A stretch of 16,859 nucleotides of DNA from assembly GCA_900549555.1 (NCBI GenBank), contig UROO01000037.1, forward strand, positions 1 through 16,859, in the 5' to 3' direction. The first letter of the stretch is position 1; every line of letters begins with the position of its first letter. Below the pieces are notes generated by a model. The model had not been told where the DNA came from and made no database searches. It worked only from the letters and a program-made list of their open reading frames with translations. Below are positions 1 through 5,914 of the stretch, in pieces. Both the position numbers and the translations under genes were made by a program. The DNA comes from an uncultured Collinsella sp. (GTDB lineage: Bacteria > Actinomycetota > Coriobacteriia > Coriobacteriales > Coriobacteriaceae).

Positions 1-152
1 GCGCGGCAAGGAGATATATTGCCAGACCGGAGGGGCCCCGGGGGCGGGAATCTGGGCGCACACATTTCCTACACAACTGTGCCCTCAACTGACGCTTGCC
101 AGCTGATAGCTACCGCTTGCCGAGCACATCTTTATATAGAGTGGCCCCTTGG
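1..152. other. Contig-edge intergenic region, no supported gene
   Basis: No credible coding sequence is visible. It contains a GC-rich stretch at 30-50 and two short AT-rich runs (14-19 and 133-138). A plus-strand AAGGAG at 8-13 precedes a TTG at 19, but the 45-codon frame that follows has no recognisable character and runs antisense into the pgm 3' end, so it is not called. No T-tracted terminator for the leftward pgm gene is seen here. Confidence 0.5.
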
Positions 153-179
153 CTAGAGCCGATATGCGCCCCTAGCCAA
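149..179. repeat. 8-bp inverted repeat spanning the pgm stop codon
   Basis: TTGGCTAG at 149-156 and CTAGCCAA at 172-179 are perfect reverse complements separated by 15 bases, and the left arm contains the stop codon (153-155). On the minus strand the transcript would fold into a stem at the very end of the coding region. No U-run follows, so it is not a classical intrinsic terminator. It could protect the 3' end or act in Rho-dependent termination, but that is inference. Confidence 0.45.
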
Positions 180-1553
180 AGCGCAGCCGGCATCTAGCAG
201 CTCATCGCGCTCCTCCACCGAAAAGCCCTCGGCGTACACGCGCACCACCGGTTCGGTCCCGCTGGGACGGATCAGCAGCCAGGTGTCATCCTCAAATGCC
301 AGACGTAAGCCGTCCATATGGCTTACGCTCTGCGGCGCCTTGCCGCATATCGACTTGGGATTCACGCCGGGAAGCAGCGTGCGCAACGTCTCGGCATCCT
401 CGGCCTCAAGGCGCAAATCTCGACGTCCGTAACTCGTCTTGCCAAAGCTCGCCTCGAGCTGATCGATAAGCACGCCCAAGGGCGCGCCGGTCTTGGCCAT
501 GAGCTCGCACAAAATCAGGCAGGCAAGGATGCCGTCGCGCTCGGGCATGTGCGCGGCGATACCGATACCACCGGCCTCTTCACCGCCCACGAGAACGCCG
601 CCCTTCTTCATCTCGGCGGCTATATATTTAAAACCGACGGGCTTGATGACCACGCGGCAGCCGAGCGCCTCGGCAATGCGACGCACAAGCGTGGAGCATG
701 AAAGGTTGACGACGACGCGTCCCTTCAGATTGCGATACTGGACCAAATCGCCCAAAACGAGCGCCATGATCTGATGTGGATGTATATATCTGCCGCGCTC
801 ATCAACCGCGCCGATACGATCGGCGTCGCCATCAGTCACCAGACCGGCGCACGCCCCGTCTTCGACAACTGCGCGCTCACAAGCATCCACCCACGGCTCG
901 ACCGGGTCGGGGCAGATATCTCCCCTATCGGTCGTCTCGTCGGCGTGAATCTCATGGACTTCGACGCCAAGCTCTCGAAGCAAGTCGGCAAGATATCCCT
1001 GCGCAGCTCCGCCCATGGGGTCAACCACCACACGCATATGCGCGGCGCGAATGGCATCCGCGTCGACAAACGATGCCACCGCTCGCATATAGTCGGGAAT
1101 GATATCTGCCGTGCGGTATTGCCCCTCAAGCCCCAGCGGCTCGGCGGCCATCGTCTCCTCGAGCTCTTCGATGACATCCTGGTTGGCCGTCGAGCCATCA
1201 CCCATCCGCAGCTTGAGGCATAGATAGCCCTGCGGATGATGTGAGCCCGTCACCATAAGCGCGCCGCATGCCTCGCCGTCATACGCAGCCGCCCACGTAA
1301 GAGCGGGAGTCGGCACCGGTCGAGACACGAGCACGGCATCGAGCCCGTGGGCGGCAATCACGCCCGCCGCGAGCTCGGCGAACTCGCGCGCTTGCGGACG
1401 AGTGTCAAATCCTACATATACCGTTTTACCGGGATTCGTCTTTTGCCATAGCCTGCCGATAGCATCAGTGACACGAGCGACGTTGTTGATAGTAAAGTCT
1501 CCGTCGACGCGAGCTCGCCAACCGTCAGTTCCAAAGTGAATTATCGCGCACAC
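153..1553 (-). CDS. Phosphoglucomutase/phosphomannomutase-family protein
   Basis: Alpha-D-phosphohexomutase that moves phosphate between C1 and C6 of a hexose through a phosphoserine, probably cytosolic and feeding sugar-nucleotide synthesis. All four family signatures are present in order: N-terminal FGTDGWRAR (7-15), the active-site loop VTGSHHP with the phosphoserine at Ser104, the metal loop DGDADR (241-246), the sugar loop GGEEAGG (323-329) and the phosphate-binding RPSGTEP (429-435). At 466 aa it is full length. I chose the GTG at 1553 because GAGGTG lies 7 bases upstream and the protein then begins just before the conserved FGTDGW; the ATG at 1631 would add 26 residues without family character. 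The active-site loop reads GSHHP rather than the commoner ASHNP. ATA and AGA codons appear, unusual beside the GC-rich neighbours. Substrate (glucose, mannose or glucosamine phosphate) cannot be settled from sequence. Confidence 0.9.
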   Translation of the reverse strand: MCAIIHFGTDGWRARVDGDFTINNVARVTDAIGRLWQKTNPGKTVYVGFDTRPQAREFAELAAGVIAAHGLDAVLVSRPVPTPALTWAAAYDGEACGALMVTGSHHPQGYLCLKLRMGDGSTANQDVIEELEETMAAEPLGLEGQYRTADIIPDYMRAVASFVDADAIRAAHMRVVVDPMGGAAQGYLADLLRELGVEVHEIHADETTDRGDICPDPVEPWVDACERAVVEDGACAGLVTDGDADRIGAVDERGRYIHPHQIMALVLGDLVQYRNLKGRVVVNLSCSTLVRRIAEALGCRVVIKPVGFKYIAAEMKKGGVLVGGEEAGGIGIAAHMPERDGILACLILCELMAKTGAPLGVLIDQLEASFGKTSYGRRDLRLEAEDAETLRTLLPGVNPKSICGKAPQSVSHMDGLRLAFEDDTWLLIRPSGTEPVVRVYAEGFSVEERDELLDAGCALARGAYRL

Positions 1554-1675
1554 GCGCAGACACCTCGCAGTGTTTGGATCATGGTACGCATGAGGTATAC
1601 CCGCAACGGGCATCCGGCAAGCCGCCGGCACGCTCGTTCACCGTTTAGGCAAAAGCGTCGAGGTGCGCACCAACA

Positions 1676-1704
1676 ACAAAAAAACCGCCCCAGCGGGGGC
1701 GGTG
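1676..1704 (-). terminator. Intrinsic terminator of the regulator/methyltransferase unit
   Basis: An 8-bp perfect stem (ACCGCCCC at 1684-1691 with GGGGCGGT at 1696-1703, 4-base loop) is followed on the minus strand by seven T (1684-1678) and more T-rich sequence. It lies about 25 bases past the stop of the methyltransferase gene and separates it from pgm. Confidence 0.88.
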
Positions 1705-1728
1705 ATTCGATACTCCCATTTTCGGGTT

Positions 1729-2622
1729 CTATATATTGAGCGCATCTGCCATAGCGGCTGTCGTAACCGCCGTGGTTCCGCAGCAGCTGCCTACCATTGC
1801 GGCGCCCGCCCGCTTCCACTCGACGCATGCGCGAGCGAAGGCTTCGGGGTCCTCATGCCACACGGGGCCATCCTGAGTCTGGACCGGATCGCCCACGTTG
1901 GGACGCACCGTGACGGGAGCAGTCGCCGATGCAACCATCCTGGGCACCGCCACGTTCGCGGCCGCAAGCGAACAGCAATTAACACCAACCGAGTTTGCGC
2001 CGTGTTTTTCGGCGTACAAAACGGCTGCCTCGATGTTGAGGCCATCGCCCAACAGGTCGCCTTTATCGTCAACGACAAAACTCACCAGGACAGGCATACC
2101 GTCGGCGGCATCTCGGGCGCCGGCAAGCATGGGCTGCAAATTACGGATAGACGTGACCGTCTCGATCAGCAGACCGTCAACACCAGCATTGAGCAAGGCG
2201 TGCGCTTGTTCGCGCGCAATGCCTCGGATTTCACGGTACTCGGTAGAGTCCTCGGCAAACCACTCAATACCGATCGGGCCCATCGAGCCCAGCAGCAGCT
2301 GAGGGTGCGCCTGGCGGGCATCGTCGACGGCCCCGCGATTGACCTCCGCCACGGACGGCGCAATCTGGTCGTGCTTGAGGGCATAGCTTGATGCCTGAAA
2401 GGTGTTGGTAATGAGCACCTGCGCGCCGGCGGCGACATACAAGCGATGGATACGAGAAACGGCCTGCGGCTCTGCCAGATTCCAAAACGCCGGTGGAATG
2501 CCGGCGGCATCGTACTCACTCAACAGAACACTGCCCATGGGGCCCTGCGCCAACAAGGTCTCGCTCGACAAGCGGCGCGTAAGTTCCTCGGCACCAAAGC
2601 GGTTGTAATAACTCGTATCCAT
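1729..2622 (-). CDS. Homocysteine S-methyltransferase family protein
   Basis: Zinc-dependent methyltransferase of the MmuM/MetH N-terminal-domain family (Pfam S-methyl_trans), expected to pass a methyl group from a donor such as S-methylmethionine to homocysteine, giving methionine. At 297 aa it is one (beta/alpha)8 barrel. Visible motifs are GPMGSVL near residue 28, ITNTFQASSY (71-80), LLIETVTSI (151-159), GVNCC with the first zinc Cys at 216/217, and GSCCGTT (278-284) supplying the other two zinc cysteines. The usual DG(A/G)MG start of the barrel is QGPMG here, so the first Asp is missing. The ATG at 2622 lies 10 bases after the upstream regulator's stop, with GGGA in the gap, implying co-transcription. 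No cobalamin or folate domain is attached, so it is not a full MetH. The methyl donor is unknown. Confidence 0.85.
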   Translation of the reverse strand: MDTSYYNRFGAEELTRRLSSETLLAQGPMGSVLLSEYDAAGIPPAFWNLAEPQAVSRIHRLYVAAGAQVLITNTFQASSYALKHDQIAPSVAEVNRGAVDDARQAHPQLLLGSMGPIGIEWFAEDSTEYREIRGIAREQAHALLNAGVDGLLIETVTSIRNLQPMLAGARDAADGMPVLVSFVVDDKGDLLGDGLNIEAAVLYAEKHGANSVGVNCCSLAAANVAVPRMVASATAPVTVRPNVGDPVQTQDGPVWHEDPEAFARACVEWKRAGAAMVGSCCGTTAVTTAAMADALNI

Positions 2623-2632
2623 ATATATCCCG

Positions 2633-3055
2633 CTATTCCTCGACGCTGATTCCCTGCTTTTCGAGATAGGCGAGCCAGCGGTTCATCGTGTCCTCGGATA
2701 GAGCATGCTCCATCATGCACGCCTCAGAATCGGCTCGCTCAAATTCGACACCGAGCTCCTGAACCAAAAACGTGCGGATGAGGCGATGACGGTACCAGAT
2801 AGCCGTGCCAACCTCGCGGCCGCGATCGGTCAGGACCACCTTGCCGTAGTGCGATTGCTCGACAAGTTCGGATGCCTTGAGCGCCGAAACCGCTTTATTG
2901 ACCGATGCCTTGGAGACGCCAAGGCGCTGTGCGATGTCGACCGATCGCACGCCGTTGGTTTCCCCCTCTTCGATTTCAATGCGAACCATGCACTCCAAGT
3001 AGTCTTCGTTCGCCACCGTTAGGTGTAGCTCGCGCGAGCTATTTGTCGTATCCAT
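2633..3055 (-). CDS. DtxR/MntR-family metal-dependent transcriptional repressor
   Basis: Metal-sensing repressor: an N-terminal winged helix-turn-helix (about residues 38-75, with VSKASVNKAVSALK as recognition segment) and a helical dimerisation/metal-binding half; 140 aa, without the SH3-like third domain of DtxR/IdeR. By alignment from memory, the metal ligands are Asp18 and Glu21 (NEDYLE, as in MntR Asp8/Glu11), His90 (YRHRL), Cys113, Glu116 and His117 (EACMMEH, as in DtxR EACRWEH). The site therefore mixes MntR-like and DtxR-like positions, so Mn2+ versus Fe2+ cannot be assigned. I chose the ATG at 3055 because AAGGGA lies 9 bases upstream; the ATG at 3076 would contain that SD inside the gene. 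It heads a unit with the methyltransferase and is divergent from pepT across a perfect palindrome. Confidence 0.88.
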   Translation of the reverse strand: MDTTNSSRELHLTVANEDYLECMVRIEIEEGETNGVRSVDIAQRLGVSKASVNKAVSALKASELVEQSHYGKVVLTDRGREVGTAIWYRHRLIRTFLVQELGVEFERADSEACMMEHALSEDTMNRWLAYLEKQGISVEE

Positions 3056-3086
3056 GAACATCCGTCCCTTCTGCACTCAATGGCTG

Positions 3087-3115
3087 ATTCTACCCCATCC
3101 AAGCGTCGCGGTATG
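3087..3115 (-). promoter_or_regulatory. Candidate promoter of the DtxR-like regulator unit
   Basis: On the minus strand TAGAAT (3092-3087) matches a -10 box in five of six positions and would start transcription near 3080, 25 bases before the chosen ATG. The -35 position (3115-3110, CATACC) is poor and lies inside the palindrome, as expected for a promoter controlled by a factor bound there. Confidence 0.45.
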
Positions 3116-3128
3116 CCGCGGCATACCG
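3109..3128. promoter_or_regulatory. 20-bp perfect palindrome, putative operator
   Basis: CGGTATGCCGCGGCATACCG is a perfect dyad with no spacer, between the divergent regulator unit and pepT. It overlaps the -35 position of the regulator promoter, and a weak plus-strand -10 (TAGAGT, 3132-3137) would place the pepT -35 inside it as well. Its length is typical of operators bound by dimeric winged-helix repressors including DtxR-family members, but the bases do not match the AT-rich DtxR or MntR boxes I know. Autoregulation by the adjacent gene product is inference. Confidence 0.65.
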
Positions 3129-3175
3129 TGCTAGAGTTCTTGTTGCACACGACGACCAAGATTGGAGCGATCTTT

Positions 3176-4423
3176 ATGGAAAACACCATCACGGACCCCG
3201 ACGTCCTCGAGCGTTTTTTGCGCTATGTCCAGATCAACACGCAGTCCGAGGATGCCAACTGCGACCAGGTGCCGTCGAGCACCGTACAGTTTGACCTTGC
3301 CAACGTGCTTGCCGAAGAACTGCGCGAGCTGGGTGCAACCGATGCCCATGTAACCGAAAACGCCTATGTCTGCGCGCACATTCCCGCTAGCGCCGGTTCC
3401 GAGAATAAGCCCGCCCTGGGCCTGATCGCGCACCTCGATACCACCGAGGTCGCGCCGGGCGCCGGCGTAGCGCCGCACATCGTGCACTACGAGGGCGGCG
3501 ATCTGGTTTGCGGCATCGTCGACGGCAAGCCCGTGTCCATGAGCACCGCCAAACTTCCCGCCCTCAACAACCTGGTGGGTGAGGACCTTGTCTGCACCGA
3601 CGGAACTACGCTGCTGGGCGCCGACGACAAGGCGGGTGTCGCCGAAATCATGGCGCTTGTCGCACGCATCGCGCAGGATCCCTCCCTGCCCCATCCCGCG
3701 CTCGGCATTTGCTTCTGCCCGGACGAGGAAATCGGTCACGGTGCCGAGCTGTTGGATATCGAGGCCTTCGACTGCAAGTACGCTTACACGGTCGACGGCG
3801 GTCCGGTTGGCGAGCTTGAGTGGGAGTGCTTCAACGCCGCCGAGGCAACCGTTCGCTTTGAGGGCCAGTCCATTCACCCCGGCGACGCCAAGGGGCGCAT
3901 GGTCAACGCGGGCAACCTGTTCTGCGACTTCAACGCCCTGCTCCCCTACGAGCAGCGCCCGGAATACACCGAGGGCTACGAGGGCTTCTATCACCTTGAG
4001 GGCGTCTCGGCAACGGTCGACCATGCCACGGCGCGCTATATCGTCCGTGATCACGATGCCGCCAAGTTCCAGCAAAAACTCGAGCTGATGAATGCCGCCG
4101 CCGCACTGCTCAACCAGCGACTGGGCGAGGAGCGCGTAACGGTCGAGATTAAGCAGCAGTATCGAAATATGGCCGAGATCGTTCGTGACTATCCCGAGCT
4201 TATTGATGTTGCCAAGGAAGCCTACCTTGCCTGCGGCGTTGAGCCCCAAGTACTGCCGATTCGCGGCGGTACCGACGGCGCACAGCTGTCGTTCCGCGGC
4301 CTGCCCTGCCCCAACCTCTCGACAGGCGGCTACTGTTACCACGGCGTCAACGAGTTTGTCCCGGTCAGCTCGCTCGTCAAGATGACCGACGTCCTGCAGG
4401 AGCTCGTCGCCCGTTTCGCATAA
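3176..4423 (+). CDS. pepT: Peptidase T (tripeptide aminopeptidase)
   Basis: Cytosolic di-zinc aminopeptidase of family M20B that releases the N-terminal residue from tripeptides. Metal and catalytic residues are in place: His86 and Asp88 in IAHLDTTEVAPG, the bridging Asp150 in LLGADDKAG, the catalytic/metal pair Glu184-Glu185 in CPDEEIGHG, Asp207 in TVDGGPVGE, and His389 near the C-terminus in GGYCYHGVNEFVPV. The lid domain signature SIHPGDAKGRMVNAGN (232-247) is also present. At 415 aa it matches the usual length of about 410. I chose the ATG at 3176 because GGAG lies 8 bases upstream and the protein then starts as the family does; the ATG at 3080 would run through the palindrome. It is the only plus-strand gene here, ended by the hairpin at 4451-4486. 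Confidence 0.95.
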   Translation: MENTITDPDVLERFLRYVQINTQSEDANCDQVPSSTVQFDLANVLAEELRELGATDAHVTENAYVCAHIPASAGSENKPALGLIAHLDTTEVAPGAGVAPHIVHYEGGDLVCGIVDGKPVSMSTAKLPALNNLVGEDLVCTDGTTLLGADDKAGVAEIMALVARIAQDPSLPHPALGICFCPDEEIGHGAELLDIEAFDCKYAYTVDGGPVGELEWECFNAAEATVRFEGQSIHPGDAKGRMVNAGNLFCDFNALLPYEQRPEYTEGYEGFYHLEGVSATVDHATARYIVRDHDAAKFQQKLELMNAAAALLNQRLGEERVTVEIKQQYRNMAEIVRDYPELIDVAKEAYLACGVEPQVLPIRGGTDGAQLSFRGLPCPNLSTGGYCYHGVNEFVPVSSLVKMTDVLQELVARFA

Positions 4424-4450
4424 GACTGGCTGCATAAGCCCAAAAGACGA

Positions 4451-4486
4451 ATCGCCCCGTCCTCAACCGAGAACGGGGCGGTTTTT
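4451..4486 (+). terminator. pepT intrinsic terminator
   Basis: CGCCCCGT (4453-4460) pairs with ACGGGGCG (4473-4480). After a C/A mismatch, CTC/GAG closes an AACC loop. A GTTTTT run follows at 4481-4486. It lies 28 bases past the pepT stop. Confidence 0.9.
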
Positions 4487-4519
4487 GGTGCAAAGGGAGT
4501 AGTCAGCACCGCAGGTTGA

Positions 4520-4559
4520 GCCAACGTCAGCGAGCGACGTCCAAGGCGAACAAGTTGGC
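4520..4559. repeat. Nested imperfect inverted repeat between the convergent genes
   Basis: GCCAAC (4520-4525) is complementary to GTTGGC (4554-4559). Overlapping its left arm, ACGTC (4524-4528) is complementary to GACGT (4536-4540). It sits between two terminators and is part of no gene. The architecture resembles REP-like intergenic elements, but whether it recurs in the genome cannot be seen from one copy. Confidence 0.4.
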
Positions 4560-4562
4560 ATG

Positions 4563-4604
4563 AAAAAGGCGGGGCATTGACCTTCTGGTCATGCCCTGCC
4601 TTTT
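4563..4604. terminator. Bidirectional terminator between pepT and the LCP gene
   Basis: A long hairpin with about 17 pairs: AAAAGGC-G-GGGCAT-(bulged T)-GACC on the left pairs with GGTC-ATGCCC-T-GCCTTTT on the right around a TTCT loop. A-runs lie on its left and T-runs on its right, so each strand reads stem then U-tract. It can end the leftward murA/LCP transcript and back up pepT termination. Confidence 0.85.
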
Positions 4605-4646
4605 GAATGACAAATTGTCGTTCTGGGCGGCGCGCAGCGTCGAGCC

Positions 4647-4674
4647 GTTACGCGGGCTGGTAAGCCCGCGTAAC
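4647..4674 (-). repeat. Perfect 12-bp hairpin just after the LCP stop codon
   Basis: GTTACGCGGGCT (4647-4658) and AGCCCGCGTAAC (4663-4674) are perfect complements around a GGTA loop, one base beyond the stop codon at 4676. No T-run follows on the minus strand, so it is more likely a 3'-end stabilising or pausing hairpin ahead of the true terminator at 4563-4604. Confidence 0.6.
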
Positions 4675-4675
4675 C

Positions 4676-5902
4676 CTAGTAGTTGGCTTCGTAGCCGTTG
4701 CCGTCACCGGTGGGCTCTTCGTAGTAATCGGAGCCGTCGCTCGAATCGTCGGAATCGTCCGAGCCACCCGACGAGGTCGCGGTGCCATATGCGTAGTCCT
4801 CGGACGTATTGTTGTTGAGGTCACCGATCGTGGAGCTGGAGCCGTCTGAAAGGCCCATGGTGTTGGGGCCCTTGGGATCCTCACCGGCGTCGACGCGGGC
4901 CATCATTTCCTTAAGCTCGTCTTCGTAGACAAAGACATAGCTCACGCCGTCGATCATAGTGCTGTCGTCAGCATACGAAGGCAGGTTGGCCGAGTAGATG
5001 CCCTCGACATCCATGCCGCGCATGGCATTAACCGTGGAGACGATATCCTGAACGCTCATATCGGTTACGAGCATATCGGACAGCGAATTAACCAGGCCAA
5101 AGATCTTCGTGGCATCGAAGTTATTGAGAATCTGGTTGGCAAGGGCGCCAAGCACCTGACGCTGATGGCGCATGCGCGTGTAATCGCCGTCGGCATAGGT
5201 GTAGCGGCAGCGGGCATAGGTAAGGGCAGTAGCGCCGTCCATATGCTGCTGACCAGCGGTAATCTTAATATCCAGGTGCTCGGGATCGTCGACGTCGTCG
5301 GTCGCGTTGATGTCGATACCGCCAACCGAATCAATAAGCGACTGCATGCCGTCAAAGCTAACCTCGGCATAGTGAGAAATCTGCACGCCGCACAGCTCGT
5401 TGACCGCCTGGACCATGGCCTCGGCGCCGCCAACGGTGTGGCAGGCGTTGATCTTCATGGTCTCGCCCTTGTACACGACCTTGGTGTCGCGCGGAACGGA
5501 AATGAGCGTCGCCTGCTTTTGCGTGGGGTCGATGCGTGCCAGGATAATCGAGTCGGCACGATACGTATCCTCGCCCGGACGACCGTCGGTACCAAGAAGC
5601 AACACGTAGAACGGATCTTTTGCCTCATTGGTATCGACCAGAATCTGGCGCAGGTTGTTGGTAATGACATTGGAGTCGCCAAGCTTGCCCATGATAGTGG
5701 CAAACCACAGACCCGCAGCAGTCGTGGCGCTCAGCAGCACGCCGAGTACGGCGATGAGAGCTACGCGGCGAACCGTGCGGCCGCGACGGCGCTGACGGGC
5801 GCGCTCGGAATAGCGTGCGACATTGTCGCGGCTGTAGATCTTGGCCTGCGCACCAGTCGAGGGTCTTCGGGTGTTATCCGCTAGGGGTTTCTTGTTAAAC
5901 AT
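4676..5902 (-). CDS. LCP (LytR-CpsA-Psr) family glycopolymer ligase
   Basis: Membrane-anchored phosphotransferase that attaches undecaprenyl-linked glycopolymers to peptidoglycan. The 408-aa protein has a very basic cytoplasmic N-terminus (residues 24-46, RARQRRRGRTVRR), one membrane helix (about 47-70) and an extracytoplasmic LCP domain. Family motifs are LLLGTDGRPG (101-110), YRADSIILARID (114-125), SVPRDTKV (135-142), the KINACHTVGG block (150-159) and YARCRYTYADGDYTRMRHQRQ (229-249), holding the acidic and Arg residues that bind Mg2+ and pyrophosphate. Cysteines at 154, 171 and 232 face outside and could form a disulphide. After residue 340 comes a Ser/Asp/Gly-rich acidic tail with several Tyr, probably a disordered region in the wall. 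I prefer the ATG at 5902 with CAGG six bases upstream; a TTG at 5908 is possible. It lies 12 bases after murA and is probably co-transcribed. The exact polymer substrate is unknown. Confidence 0.9.
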   Translation of the reverse strand: MFNKKPLADNTRRPSTGAQAKIYSRDNVARYSERARQRRRGRTVRRVALIAVLGVLLSATTAAGLWFATIMGKLGDSNVITNNLRQILVDTNEAKDPFYVLLLGTDGRPGEDTYRADSIILARIDPTQKQATLISVPRDTKVVYKGETMKINACHTVGGAEAMVQAVNELCGVQISHYAEVSFDGMQSLIDSVGGIDINATDDVDDPEHLDIKITAGQQHMDGATALTYARCRYTYADGDYTRMRHQRQVLGALANQILNNFDATKIFGLVNSLSDMLVTDMSVQDIVSTVNAMRGMDVEGIYSANLPSYADDSTMIDGVSYVFVYEDELKEMMARVDAGEDPKGPNTMGLSDGSSSTIGDLNNNTSEDYAYGTATSSGGSDDSDDSSDGSDYYEEPTGDGNGYEANY

Positions 5903-5914
5903 AGGCAACCTGCA

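Noticed and set aside
19..156. A 45-codon plus-strand frame with an AAGGAG at the contig start
   Set aside because: It has a TTG start, no recognisable composition, and ends inside the pgm 3' end on the opposite strand. A chance SD match is more likely.
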